Assembly (NCBI RefSeq): GCF_910592395.1
Contig: NC_088323.1
Coordinates: 8,744,001 to 8,808,000 of the forward strand
Length of the DNA: 64,000 nt
Direction: 5' to 3'
Source: Lineus longissimus
Lineage: Eukaryota; Nemertea; Pilidiophora; Heteronemertea; Lineidae
Below the pieces are notes generated by a model, which saw nothing but the letters and a program-made list of their open reading frames with translations, had not been told where the DNA came from and did not search any database. Position 1 is the first letter of the stretch. The number at the start of each line of letters is the position of its first letter. Below, in pieces: positions 18,985 to 31,081 of this stretch. A program made the translations under genes and the position numbers.

Positions 18985-19305
18985 ACAATACTCGAGATAT
19001 AACTTGAAAAATATTTTCGAGATATGGAGAAAATAATGTCATTTTAGAGGCCAATTCAAAACCCAAGATGGCCGCCGAAATTTAAATGGTGACATCAATT
19101 GGACGGGTTCAGAAAGCTGGGTATAGGCGTTGAAATCCATCCTTCAAATATTACAATACTTGCGATATAGTTTGAAACGTTTTTTTTCGAGATGTAAGCA
19201 AATTAGTGTCATTTTAGCGGCCATTTCGAAACCCAAGATGACCGCCGGAGTTTTAATGGTGGCATTTGATTGATTGAGTTCAGAAAGCTGGGTATAGACA
19301 TTGAA
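18985..19305. repeat. ~180-bp tandem repeats with GGCGGCCAT palindromes, copy A
   Basis: Two imperfect units repeat the order: ATACTCGAGATATA, TTTTCGAGAT, AATTAGTGTCATTTT, a GGCCATTTTGAAACCCAAGATGRCCGCC-like block, then GGTTCAGAAAGCTGGGTATAG. The GGCCAT...ATGGCC core is self-complementary. Copy B has more units (34,300-34,870), as has C (54,135-54,870). The array is cut short here by the deletion that joins 19,305 to sequence equivalent to 35,873. Confidence 0.75.
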
Positions 19306-19611
19306 AGCTCTGGGTTCGAACCGCATGCGCTCGTAATAGACGACTTGCGAAAGTCAGCCGACAGTTAATTCAATGAAATGGTCCCACGTTATTGTTTACC
19401 TTCGATGTATTGTACTCGCCTGGGCCTAGACCTAATTTTGCAGGCTGGCTAATGTGGATGCGTACGCAGTATACAGCATGGATTGAACTCTGAATTTTGT
19501 TGTTTTTTTTGGGGGGGGGGTCGGGTAGGGTGAATGTGAACTGTTTGATAAAATGTGTTGTCCTACAGCATTCATGTATGGTGGTACAGAAGCTTTTATC
19601 ATTTCAGGTAT

Positions 19612-20480
19612 TTGGCCAACCCCAACCATTACCCATCCTTTTCATGCTACAGCTAACCCCAACTAGTGACCCTCAATTTTGATGCTATAACTAACCCGAA
19701 CCGTGACACTTCCCCTTCATGCTATAACTAACCCTAACCATGAGGCTTTGTTTTCATGTTATTATTGCTAATCCCAACCATGACCCTTCTTTTTCATTTC
19801 ATTGCTTACCCCAGCCATAACTATTCTATAATTCTACAGTACTTTTAAAACTGTCTGTAGGAACACTTTTCTGTCAATATCAAGTAATCGAGAAGAAAAA
19901 TAGATTTTTGCTGGTCTGAAATCGAAGCCTGGGAATTGTCTTGGGCAGTGAACTGAAATCGGCTGTCCCAGCTGACGACTTTTTAGCTCAGTTGACTAAA
20001 TGGTCAGCTGAGATATCGCGGTTGTCCTTCCATCCGTCAACTTATGCTGGACACTTTTTGAGCTTGCCCAATATTACATTCGGAATTCCATGCGTGGGTG
20101 GCGGCCCTTTGAGAATGTGCATGCGTGATTCGTCAGGCTCTTCTCTCAATTGCAAATGACACCAATTTCGAAATGTGTTTTGGAGGCGCTTTTCAAAGAA
20201 TGACCAATTGAGTTTGGGTTGGCTGTAGCATGAAAAGGATGGGTAATGGTTAGCAATATCAAGTAAAATCAAATGTCATAGTTGGGTAAGCTATAACATA
20301 TGAGAAAGAAGGGTCATGGGGTTAGCTATAACATGAAAAGGATGGGTATTTTTAGCAATAGCACCAATATCAATGGTCACTGTTGGGGTTATCTATAGCA
20401 TATGAGAAGGAAGGGTCATGGTTTGGCTTGGCTATAGCATGAGAAGGATAGGCAATGGTTGGGGTGAGCAATAGTCATCC
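19612..20480. repeat. Foldback structure with minisatellite arms, copy A
   Basis: The left arm (19,612-19,810) is an irregular ~50-bp tandem repeat of the form TTTTCATGCTATAACTAACCCCAACCATGACCC. The right arm (20,210-20,480) is the same repeat in reverse complement (GGTTAGCTATAACATGAAAAGGATGGG). About 400 bp of non-repeated DNA lies between. The same structure is at 39,079-39,946. I see no gene or clear terminal target duplication. Confidence 0.7.
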
Positions 20481-20572
20481 TGATTGGACCGAATACCAAG
20501 CTGTTGGTGTGGGGAGGGCAGCGATAAGCAGCACCAATCAAATTATACGAACCCATGACAAAGCACCACATC

Positions 20573-21560
20573 GAATAGAATAGAATAGAATAAGGTTTAT
20601 TGCTCAACAAAATTACATTGCGTAGAGCACAAAACTACCGAATATACGAAATATACTAATATACGAATATACATGCGAAGGTTTTTTAACATCAACAAAA
20701 GAATACGAATTTGCTTACAATATGATAAGAGTAGTTGGAGAGACTTTGACAAAAATTTAGTTAGTTTTATTAATGTATTGTTTGGCGAGTTCAAAAGTTT
20801 TACATATTTAAATAAATCGGGATATCTGTGAAAGTCGGCTGGAATGTAATTTACTCGAATGTTTGAAAAGAAGGGGCATACGAGGGCGTGGTGAAATTCA
20901 TCTCCAACTACTCCGAGGTTACATTTATTACATGTACGTTCTAGTCGGGGGGTATTATCATATCGGCCTAATTCTATAGGGAGTTTATGGTTGGTACATC
21001 TAAATTTACAGAGTAATATACGTTGGGCTTGAGATAGACAAAGCAAATAATTCTCAAAACCCCATGCAAACTTGATTTCTCTGTAGATCAAACATTTTGT
21101 ATTGCGCCATTCTTGGAGATACTGGTCCTGCAGTCGTCTTCTAACAATTTCACCGAGATAATTAACGTTGGGGAACATCTATGTCAGCCAGATGTCCCCG
21201 AGCCCACAAAGTTCGAAAATATTTTTGACAAACGCGACCCATTTGATAGTTTGACCGTTTTGGTGTCTATAGTATGCAATTTTATACATTTTTCCGGCTA
21301 TAGTTTGTTCCTGTAGGACCAGTTTCCCCCAGAATTTTACTATCTTGGCTTTAACATTGATATACAATGGAAATCTACCTAATTCTCCATATACAATAGC
21401 GTTTGGTGTTGAGCGCTTTAACTTTAGTATATATTAACAGAATAACAGGTGCAATCTTTCTATCACATTGAGGTTCTCAAAGCCCCAAATCTCGCTACCA
21501 AAGGTCAGTATAGTACCTACCATAGCGTCAAATAACTGTGGTGCTATATCAAGATCTAAA
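20573..21560 (-). pseudogene. Non-LTR retrotransposon (LINE) RT C-terminal region with 3' tail, copy A
   Basis: Read on the minus strand, the translation has the late reverse-transcriptase thumb signature LFDAMVGTILTFGSEIWGFE. It then has GELGRFPLYINVK, a segment with WGFENYLLCLS, and FRCTNHKLPIELGRY, and ends with CNKCNLGVVGDEFHHALVC, the Cys-x2-Cys-His-Cys knuckle. After the stop, a short 3' region ends in a (TTCTA)n tail (20,573-20,593 on plus). In-frame stops, for example near 21,430, show that it is dead. Being truncated at the 5' side and shared with copy B at the same place, it predates the duplication. Confidence 0.8.
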
Positions 21561-23499
21561 GACTGTTCTTGCACTTTAACACCAACCAAATAATACCAGA
21601 ACATTAAAACCAATTACCACCAAGCATAACAACTGATTTATCAGATTTTTTGTAATAGTGAAAACCATAAAAAGTCTAACGTGTCCAATAGTAACGCGGA
21701 TACACATTCGGATTAAATGGCGGCCATTTCAAGAGAGAGAGTAGGCCTTCTCATCACATTTCTACCACTGCGCCAGAGTATTGTGTAACCCAGTGGGTGA
21801 TAATCATTTTTAGCTCTCTGTTGCAGATTTGCAGCAAAGTATGAAAAAAATGAAAGTCTCGATCAGTGTTACATTATGTAATCTAACCTGGCCCACAGAG
21901 TGTGCACGCATGATCAATGTTTCCATCACGTGTTCAAGCCTTAGAATCATCAGTCAAAAAGACTATAGATTTCAGAGGTGCCTTCCATCATGCAGTCGAA
22001 GTTCTAACTAGCTCTTTAAAATACATTATTGGAATTATTGTCTGCGAGCTGGGTGACAGCTATCAAATTGATCCGTGTGGGTCTTAGAGGGGCTCTTAAT
22101 GACGATGATTATTAGACGCCAGTAATCTCTCCGCAAGATACCACTACTTATTTGTTTATTTGTAATTAAACCTGATTTCGGAAGTTGAAGGCACCAATCA
22201 TGCCAGTATAAGCACGATGTAATAAACCTAGGACGAACGGGATGCCAAACGATAGGACCAAGCAATCACAACTTAAATAAGGTGAGTTTTAATTGAAAGA
22301 CTCTGGTTATAAACGTGTGCAAGCGGAGTGGGAGAGAAAGCTTAAGAATCTACTCTTGATTCAATATTTGAAATATATTCATCAGCGTTTGCAATGAATT
22401 TTTCCCAGAACAGTGCTACTTGATATTGAATCATACATGATTCCGTCAGCACATGTGCATTAAATACTGAAATAGCTCTGTCATTTATATTATCATAATG
22501 TATTTACAACTGCAATGAAGTGCTGACGCAAATGTTTACAAAAGTGAATAAGAAAAATATTATACATATATCAAATAGATTTGGCCTAGGAGAGCAGCGG
22601 TCACCGATTCCCGTAGCAATTACCTGCGGAGACCGTTGTAAACAAGCGATATTTGGCGCATGCAATCATGATCACATATCGGAGAGACAAAAAGCACTTG
22701 TTTGCATTAAGTTAACATGATCTGCATCACAAACATTGACACATGTGAACACGGTGCGTACGGGTTAAGAATCGATTTCACGAAATCGGTCGCCTTTTCA
22801 AAACAATCGATGTAAAAATCATAAGCTCATTCTTTGCTCTCTTCAAACTAATCATTCCTATACAATCATTGACATAGGTTGTTTTGAAATTGATAAAACA
22901 CTGTATTATTCTAACCAGTACATGAATCTTGTTGTGTGTGTCGAAGGATCCAGCAGACGCAACAAGGGACGACAGATCATAGAGGTGACTTACCTTGCTG
23001 TTTTCGTAATTCACAAGTTGTTTTAATTCACAGATTTTCGTAATTCACAGGTTGTCTACTCACAGAAACAGTAATCATGCCATCACGGTACCACCAGTTC
23101 ATGTATTTGGTAAAGTGTGTCGCAGCAGAACAAGGAACACCAGATCTCTAGAAGCGACTAAAATCGGGACAAATTCAAAAAGGGCGTTTAAGGGTTAAAC
23201 GTGTGTAACTTCTCCCTAATCAGTTTCAGGGCCTATTCATATTCTGTGAAGATTTACATGAAGGACCTGAATCTATCTATCCAGTAATTAACCGCTGTTT
23301 TAAGCTAAACGCCATTTATGAATTTGGCCCGTTTCGTAATTCAACTGTATCCTGATCAGCGCCTCTATTGTAGCGGTGCTCTGATGCTGCTCTGATGTTT
23401 CAAAATCAAGTCGGCCGTTTGTCCGGATAACAAAACCACAACAGCAGAGCCCCTGAACCAGGAAAGAGGCTAACTGTGCTTTGGAACTGGATCTGACAC
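21561..23499. other. No gene found, copy A
   Basis: I see only short frames that do not resemble known proteins. The sequence matches copy B at 43,546-45,390 nearly throughout. It includes a GATGATTATT microsatellite-like word near 22,100 and CA-rich stretches. No RNA gene or repeat with defined ends is apparent. Confidence 0.5.
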
Positions 23500-23505
23500 T
23501 AAGGC

Positions 23506-24066
23506 TGAAAGGCTGGATGTCGTCCTGGGTGCCGATAAATGGTACCCAGGTTCGAGATCGACTGGACAATAAGCACTCTGGGTGCCATTACACTAGACAA
23601 ACAGCACCCAGCTTCTTCTACACTTTTTCTATACCTACAATCGAGGTTGGCTCCACGCTCACGGAGGTCACGTGTCACGATAACCATAATAAAAATAAAA
23701 ATAAAAATACGCAGCAAATCCATTCATTTTGTCATCACACAATTTTTCATTCTCTGAATATATCCCTCCTACACATCTTTTCTGAATAAATCATCCGAAA
23801 TGTGCTTTCAAAGACCTATAAGCCTAAACGCGTTTTTTTCTGTTTATCTGTTCTTTTTATTTCGAGCACTGCTAATGCCGCAAGTACCACGGCGCGAGAT
23901 AAAACGAAATTGCAAGAAACGTCCTCGTCCCTAAGATCCGTAAGCCAGGCAAAAAGAAGCTGGGTGCTATCTGTCTAGTGTAAAGGCACCCAGGGTGCTT
24001 ATTGTCCAGTCGATCTCGAACCTGGGTACCATTTGTCGGCACCCAGGACGACATCCACCCTTTCAG
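23506..24066. repeat. Inverted repeat with ~115-bp arms, copy A
   Basis: The arms 23,506-23,622 and 23,949-24,066 are about 95% complementary. They are rich in the words CACCCAG/CTGGGTG (for example GTCGTCCTGGGTGCCGA). A ~325-bp AT-rich centre holds an (AAAAT)n run near 23,690. The copy at 45,398-45,957 in B is the same. This has the architecture of a non-autonomous DNA transposon, but I could not define a target duplication. Confidence 0.75.
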
Positions 24067-26924
24067 CGAGACTAAGGGTCAATGTTGATATACCAATACT
24101 TTGGTGTTGCTAAAATTCCGTCGAAACTAGTGCCGGTTTTCAATTCTATAAACTATACCTTCGTTTCAGTATCTATAATGAGTGAGATCGTCAGGCAACT
24201 TGCACAACGGCTTTTATTTGACGAATACGTCATCGGTTGATTAAATTGATGAACCTTTGGCGAAATGTTGACAAAACGATGCGGGATATGCATAATTATT
24301 CTTTTGCATGGTAAATAAATTGTGTACTTTTAACCTTTGATAAATTGAGAATCACATGTTCAGTCGATAAAACGTCCTTGGCTTCAGTTATTATGCCCGC
24401 ATTAGGCCGACGAATGTTTAAGGTCACCACTTTATACTGCAGTCTCAGCGTGTGTGATTTTGTACAGAAATGCATTTGAGATATAAGCCCGTGCAAGGCA
24501 AACGGCAAATTTTGTAATATGCACAAAATTTCGTTAGAGAAAAACAGCGGGTTACTCTGTGGTGTAGGCACAACCATGTTTTACAACTTTATTGCTATCC
24601 AAAGGACAAGCCGGCGATACATTTCCAGACTTCTCCTAAACCAACTCTTTGGGCATAATCATTATTAGCGTGTAGAAATGATTTCAATGGCATAATTTAG
24701 AACACATTGCCCGTAATAAAAATTGCTGATGAAGCGGTTGACATAATTTTGTTTTTCATAACCTCTTCACGCAACCTATATGAATTAGAGAAATCAAGTC
24801 CAAACTTTACATTACTCAACCTTAGTTCAGTGAGAAGGACCTGTGGCTCAGACACCAGGGGTCACCATGTCAAGCTGATTCGTTAGCATGAATCAATCAA
24901 GCCAACATTCGGTCCCTTAATCTGATTGGGCGGTATCATCAAAAACTTTGTTCAGGAGCTACCCGTGCTTATGTCGGTCAATTGCCGGTGTATCATTTCA
25001 TCAGATATACATGTATTGGCGCGTTTTTCTTTGTTTCTCAATTTGAAAGATCCCTTGCGCTCTCTTTTGTATGCAGACATTGAAAAATGTGGAGATACTC
25101 ATAGTTGATGCTGGTGTTATAGTATTAACCTCAAATACCAAACCGTAACAAAAGCAGTACACCCCTATTGGAAGAGTGGCTGTTCCAATTACCCTACTCT
25201 ACACACCTTGTTTAGTTTTTGTTCAGATTGGCGATACAATAAAGACAGGTCTTATTGAAATCTTAGAAAAACCTAACTTTTTGATTCTTTAAGTTACATC
25301 AAAGTTATGCTGTTAAACATGCTGTTGAAGTGTTTTTGTGTCTTTATTATGATTATGATGCATCAGTTGCTTCGATAATGATTTGGTGTGGGAAGGGCAT
25401 TGCGTTGCTCGTGCAAAATTTGCATTACGGAGTGACGCTCTGATTGGGTGCTTTTTTTCTACCGGCACAATTCGTAGGCAAAGGCAAAGTATATTATAGC
25501 AACTGGTGCCATGATGACTCTATTACCATGCTTACTGTATGGATACGAAATTGGTTGCTTCTGGCACACCAATGACCTTAAACACATCAACATTGTAAGT
25601 GAATGAAATCCTTTGTCGAAGTGACATGATTCTATACAAATACATTAACTGTGTTATTAGCTCGATTGAAATATTGTGAAGGAACTAAACAACTACATGT
25701 AGAATGTAGCTGAGGCTAATAATTTCGTTTTAACCATAACGTGTATTTGTGAATGTAAAGAAAATGTAGCATGCAAGTTTTTCTCTAAAGGAAATCTATA
25801 CAGAAACCCCTTGACCTCTCTCTAGGAAACATTTTATTTAGAATTTGATAATTTCTAAATTGAATGATAATGAGTCATATAGATAGTTTTTAACGATGCT
25901 TTAAAACGTTATTGAAGTTATATAGAATATATCTGTTTATTGGATCTAGTGTATACGTTGTTTTTTTTACAAACCTAAACATAATTTATACACGTAGGAT
26001 TCCATATAACCACCGGGCCATTCTCATTACAGCTTTGCTACGGAATGTTTTGACTAGGAAATTTGCGATGACACTATCATTATCTCGAGAAAGCAGGCTG
26101 TCCAATTGAGAATTAAATTGGATGAGTTCGTAGACCGTGTAAATACAATTTAATATGTCGAATAGAGATTATTGCACATCCTGACAACATGGACATAGCT
26201 TCAGCAAGTATAGTGTTTTCCTCATTCGATTTCATTTCAATGCATAGTGGAACCGATACTAATTTAACTTTGGCAATCTTACGAGTCCAGTCAATTCTTC
26301 GCTGTAGCGTGGCATGCTCGAATATTCTGTGGTGCGCTGCTTTTTTCACCACCTACCAAAACGGCCATGAAGGCCATGATCAAGTCAGAACCTGTTATAT
26401 TTACAACGATATTGCTACCAAGGTCTGGAATTGCCGGGATTGGAAAACAGGACATCAGCTTTGGAAAAAGCAGGTATCTTATATTTTAGTTTTCATATTG
26501 GTAACCTATTTTGCAGCATAGACCTTATTCGATGTTGTTGCGTGCGCACCCGGTTAAACGCTGGTTATGCGGTGTTCTCCGTCATCGGGCAGGTTTTCTT
26601 TCTTTCTCTGTGCTGTTGCCTGGGTGACAGACAGGCCTGTACTGCCTTCTTTGATTTCAGAATTTCATTAGTCTTAAACTTGTTGCCAACTATGACCGTT
26701 TGATTTTGATTATGTAGTATATCATGGTTCTGTAGAGGCCATTACAGTCACTAGCTTTATAGTTAGAAATTAAGGCACACAAATAACCTAAAATTTGTTC
26801 CGGGATCATCCGTTTTTATGCAGGACATTTTAAACTTCTTCACAGGCTTAGCATTGAGCTGGTAGGCCACATTCTCGTGTGCGTCTTGGTGTTTTTAGAA
26901 CCCCGAAGCAGGACTAACTTGAAC
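24067..26924. other. No recognised gene; two antiparallel small frames conserved in copy B
   Basis: The stretch is collinear with 45,958-49,083. At 26,113-26,352 (minus, 79 codons) and 26,189-26,521 (plus, 110 codons) open frames overlap on opposite strands and both persist in copy B at 48,272-48,680. Because the copies are recent, persistence proves little. I recognise neither protein. The remainder shows nothing. Confidence 0.4.
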
Positions 26925-26960
26925 AATGTTAACAAAGTAACCGCTGTACTTCAGAGAGTG

Positions 26961-27136
26961 CCCCCCCCCCCCCCCCCCCAAAAAAAACCCCCCTACCAGC
27001 CAGTCGGGGGAGGCAAGAGGTGGTAGGTACTGGTGGCTTCCTTGATACAATTGCATTATTGTGGCACCTGGGCAACGAATTCAAGGGGTTAGAGTTGGCC
27101 CACTGCTAGGGTCAGAGCTTTCCCCCCCCCCCCCCC
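26961..27136. repeat. Two long poly-C tracts, copy B
   Basis: A run of 19 C at 26,961-26,979 and one of 15 C from 27,122 correspond to much shorter runs in copy A (near 12,806 and 12,957) and copy C (near 49,121). Homopolymer slippage, biological or from sequencing, explains the difference. Confidence 0.8.
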
Positions 27137-27197
27137 ACCCACTGTTCACTGTATGTCAACAGATACTCTATAGATATCATCTACAGAAAATATATAT

Positions 27198-27488
27198 TAT
27201 GTTAGGATACGACATGGAGGACCCTTCAAATTTCATCTCTCTTCATGCATTGTAGTACAATACACATAACAAAGTACAGGAGCGTGCTTTACCAGTTTGA
27301 CATGAGGACAGTTGGTATATAAAAAACTTGCTGCAAAGTCAACATTTTATAAAATTTTTGAAGAAAAGTTTGCCAGATGTCATTATGAATGGGATTAGCT
27401 ACCGAAAATGTCCTAGGGATATGTGTGGAAAGTTTTAGTTTTTAATTGGATGAAATATGAAGGTTCTTCCATGTCCTATCCGAACATA
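27198..27488. repeat. Inverted repeat with ~40-bp arms, copy B
   Basis: Counterpart of 13,024-13,313, with arms starting TATGTTAGGATACGAC and ending GTCCTATCCGAACATA. Its position within the unit is the same as in A and C. Confidence 0.7.
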
Positions 27489-27845
27489 GCATATATTATA
27501 GAATATATGAGCTGCTCAGTGCAATAGTGGTCTAATTCCATTTTAATAAATTTTTGAGTTAGACCTGTAGCAGGAATCCTGAGTGTGAAATCTCTTTGTG
27601 CAACTAGAATTCCGAAATTTGCTGGTAGCAAATTTGATAGTCCCCAGGTAGTCGTCATGTCAACCGAGTAGAAACCGAGTAACAAACTCGACTGTAGTCA
27701 AAGGAGGAAAGCGAGGAGGAAAGCAGGAGGAAAGCGAGAACATTTTGCGCCGTCGTATTCCGATTTGACTGGTTAATGGTGAAATCTGCTTTCACTTTTG
27801 CAAATCACCTCTTGGCAGAGGTGAGCTTATTCCATACCGTGGCGT

Positions 27846-27896
27846 CCGTCGTCCGTCGTCGTCGTCGTCGTCGTCCGTCGTCGTCCGTCGTCCGTT
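27846..27896. repeat. (CGTC)n/(GTC)n microsatellite
   Basis: Irregular CGTCCGTCGTC repeats follow GAGGTGAGCTTATTCCATACC. The CACCTC/GAGGTG mini-hairpin just upstream (27,806-27,823) and this microsatellite usually occur together as the head of a dispersed family in marine invertebrate genomes. That last point is from memory. Confidence 0.75.
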
Positions 27897-27904
27897 AGCA
27901 AGGC

Positions 27905-28800
27905 ACGTTTCGTAACTGTTAAAGCTATTAAGTTGAAACTTGGTACACATGTACCCTTATGTAATGACACCTTGGAGACCAAGTTTCGGTCCGATTCGTT
28001 TCATGGTTTGGCCACCAGGAGGCCAAACGATAAAAGTGAAAATATGCAATATCTCCCTTAATAGTAGTCGGGAAATTTTGAAAAAAATATGGTAGGTACT
28101 TCTAGCAAAGGTGCATCATATATCCTCCGGGTTTTTGATTTGACCTTCTTTTCAAGGTCATAGAGATCAAATGGTGTAAATTGGCCATTAGGATGTAACG
28201 ATGGCATGTTTCTAAACTGCAATGACTATTGATACCAAATTTGGTACACATTTACCCCTTAGTCAGGTGATCTCAGGGACCGAAGTTTAGTCCAATATGA
28301 TTCACCACTTGACCACCAGGTGGCAAAATCCAAAAACCTTAAAAATGTGATTATTCCTTAACTTCTTGCCCGATTGCCACCAATTTGATATCATGGGTAC
28401 ATCTAACCACCATACAGTATATGTCACACAGGTTTTTAATTTGACCTTCTTGTCAAGGTCACAGAGGTCAAATGGCGTAAATTCGCCGTCAGGCCGTAAC
28501 TATGGCACGTTTCTTAACTGCAATGACTATTGATCACAAATTAAGTACACATGTACCCCTTGGTCAGGTGATCTCAGGTACCGAAGTTTGGTGCGATCTG
28601 TTTTGCCGTTTGGCCTCCAGGGAGGGGGCCAAATCCTAAATTCTTCAAAATGCCATTATTTCTAGTAATGACTTGCCCGATTGGCACCAATTTTATATCA
28701 TAGGTACATCTAATTCTAACAACCATTCAATGTGTCACCCGGGTCTTCTTTGATTTGACCTACTTTTCAAGGTCACATAGGTCGAATGTACTGTAAATTG
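27905..28800. repeat. ~300-bp tandem repeat, three units
   Basis: Units start near 27,905, 28,197 and 28,498. Each carries in order GGCACGTTTC, AACTGCAATGACTATTGAT, TTTGGTACACATGTACCCC, a GACCACCAGGTGGC-like block, TTGCCCGATTG.CACCAATTT, and TTGACCTTCTTTTCAAGGTCA. The last block is itself a palindrome-like nuclear-receptor-type sequence (AAGGTCA inverted). The first unit is the most diverged. There is no open frame across units. Confidence 0.8.
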
Positions 28801-29365
28801 GCCATTTTGGGGAAATTGTAATTGCTTGGACCTACATCAAACCTAACACTACATGACACAATACCATGCTCTTTATCCATCTTTCCTCCACATGAGGTGA
28901 TCACAATGGCCCTGGCCATTTCATTCTAGTTCTAACGTTGTCTGAATTAAAGATGCTTTCCCAATGCTTGACTGGTCTCGCAAGAGGCATTGCTAGGAAA
29001 ACGTGACGTCATTTTGGCCATTCTTCTTACCGCACGCCCTCCCTCTCCGTAAAACTTCCTGACATGGTGTGAAGTGGGAGGGCGCACAATGGGAACCACA
29101 CTGCCGCGATGATAATAGTTTCTATTTAAAGAATTCAGCGGCAGAGATTTTAAGCACGGAAAAAGTAGATTAACTCGGCTAATCTCAATGGATTTTACCC
29201 AGGAATGTTTTCAAGGCGAGAGAAACATCTGATTTAAGTACTGCGCTTATTAGATTTCATGTTCATGCCGAAGATTGGCCTAAAACGTGGACGAAAAGAG
29301 TGCATTATCGAGTGTTGGAGAGGTCACGTGATTGATTGTACGAGACACCTGAGCGAAAACAATAC

Positions 29366-29399
29366 TGACTCCAGCTCCCAGAGGGAGGAGCTGGAGTCA
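29366..29399. repeat. Perfect 13-bp hairpin
   Basis: TGACTCCAGCTCC (29,366-29,378) and its reverse complement (29,387-29,399) flank an eight-base loop CAGAGGGA. It lies between two diverged repeats of a TCGAAATA.TCTGAG..TTT.AAAA block (29,410-29,470 and 29,670-29,730). No function is assigned. Confidence 0.75.
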
Positions 29400-30754
29400 T
29401 AAAAACGCATCTAAAGCATCGAAATATTCTGAGTTTTGAAAAATCGTTTTGCGATAGTCCATGAATCGTATTAGGTTTCTTTATAATACCTCCATCGTCC
29501 CATCGCTCGACCAACTCCTGAGAGTGAGAATAATGACGTCATTATGACGGGGCGGAGCTTATGCTAATGTATCAGCGTCTCGCCTCTGCGCATGTCACAG
29601 CGCATGTCGGATTGAATCGCGGCTTCGGCATGTTGGGAGAAGACGGGTCATATCTGAGCAAAAAAAATGCTTCAAAAGTATCGAAATACTCAGGATTTTT
29701 AAAATACTTTAGCGATAGTCCATAGATGGAATTGGGTTTGGTGGTGTAAGGGTGTTTGATTTCTGGTTTATTTAGCCGTTTTGCTGGACTACCGCAATAA
29801 ATGTCTTAATTTCGTGGAAGAAAATAACAGTTTCGAGAATTCCAGTGATAACAATATAATCCCCAGACGGGATCTGGGGGCTATAATAATGGTCAACACT
29901 GAATCTAGTTCCAGTAAAAAAATATAGATAGCACCACTTATTTTCACCTTTGATTTGAGAAAAACTGTTAGCGCAAGACTGGTCTATCTCCAAAATCCAA
30001 TATGCATGTCTACATATTATGTAGACATGCAGTGAACAGCGCCCAACTAACATGTTGCCGAATGGTAAATGCATACATATTTGGTTGGAATGGTTTTTTG
30101 CAGGCGAAGAGACTGTGGAACTAGTAGGGGAACACCAGACTGATTACCAGAGAATCGTAGGAACATAGAACCCTCTTCATATCTGGGAGCATAAAAAGCC
30201 CGCTAGCGAAGTTTGATTATTCTTTAGGAAAAACCAGAATATCTGAAAAACACCCATTTCTCAATAATGTGTCTTTGGGTCCCACAACTACCAATTTGAA
30301 ATTCGTTCAAAAGGTTCATTGAAATCTACAAAAAAAACATTCACGAAGCGCCTGCCCGGTTTTTGCTCGATTAATTCGGGATTATATCAATTCTAAATGT
30401 CTTTTGGATATATTACTGAAGTTTCAAAAAACAAAACACATATGTCGGGGGAGGGGACCCCAAAACCCCCCTAAAATTGAAGTTAGGTTGAAAAACAGTG
30501 TGAATATTCATAATTGTTCTCTCTCTGAGCTCAGAACAACTGATGAATCCATTCATTCTTGCGTTTTCCTCTTTTAGCGGCCATTTTTTGCGTCAACTGA
30601 ATCAAATTCATGGAAATGAGATGAGTTATTGTTTACATTGGATACGTAAACTTTAACTATAATATAGTAGCGCTTCTCAGAAAAGTATGCTGCTTCTCTG
30701 CTGCGCGCTTATAATTAAGACAGCTTGTATGAATGACTCGTTTGAGCGCCAATC

Positions 30755-31081
30755 ATGGTAGAATTTTCTTCGGCATGCGTGTATATGACTGGTACATTTG
30801 GCCGATGCGATGCCTTAATGAAGACATACTCACAATGGAAGGAAAGTATCAACACTACGCGTGAACTTCGAATTTATAAAACCATCAAAAGTACAATTAG
30901 AGTTGAGGAATATTCTCGACCTGGCGATGGATCGTGTCGACCAACTGTAGAACTCGCACGACACAGTGTAATCGAACTAGAAATAAGACAATGCAACGTT
31001 TGTACCAATGTCGCTGCTGAATCAGAAACGCAATTCTTGTTCGAATGCATGGCGTACAGTCAACTGAGGAATAAAGAATAA
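30755..31081 (+). pseudogene. Non-LTR retrotransposon RT C-terminal remnant, copy B
   Basis: A 108-codon frame, uninterrupted in this copy. It carries the LINE-like ELRIYKTIKSTIRVEEY block and the terminal CNVCTNVAAESETQFLFEC...YSQLRN knuckle. It lacks the catalytic RT part. The start at GTG/ATG is irrelevant because it is a fragment. Confidence 0.55.

Larger units (their letters stand above)
12770..26924 (+). repeat. Segmental array, copy A of a ~14.5-kb unit
   Basis: From ATGTTAACAAAGTAACCGC onward this copy runs collinear with B (26,925 onward) and C (49,084 onward), at high identity by eye. The phase of the unit is arbitrary, because B follows A and C follows B without a break. Relative to B, copy A carries an extra 1,101-bp element (13,512-14,612). 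It lacks about 1,252 bp corresponding to 34,621-35,872, which is present in C, so this is a deletion in A. It also lacks ~243 bp corresponding to 47,245-47,487. Confidence 0.9.
27604..29885. other. 2.3-kb composite insertion unique to copy B
   Basis: Copies A and C read GTGCAATAATGGTC without a break, whereas here 2,282 bp separate GTGCAA from TAATGGTC. Contents in order: a short unique stretch, (GTC)n-like microsatellite DNA, about three ~300-bp tandem units, and a GC-richer part with repeated TATCGAAATA.TC blocks and a hairpin at 29,366. I found no terminal inverted repeats or target duplication and no protein gene, so the mechanism of insertion is open. Confidence 0.7.

Noticed and set aside
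20573-20593. (TAGAA)n run as a microsatellite or CRISPR-like array
   Set aside because: It sits exactly at the 3' end of a LINE remnant and is best explained as the element's tail.
26189-26521. 110-codon frame conserved in copy B at 48,348-48,680
   Set aside because: The copies are too similar for conservation to be informative, an opposite-strand frame is equally conserved, and no family is recognised. It is kept only as a note in the spacer entry.
27122-27136. Poly-C tract as a possible telomere or i-motif element
   Set aside because: Length differs freely between copies A, B and C, and neighbouring poly-A/C runs suggest slippage or sequencing artefact.
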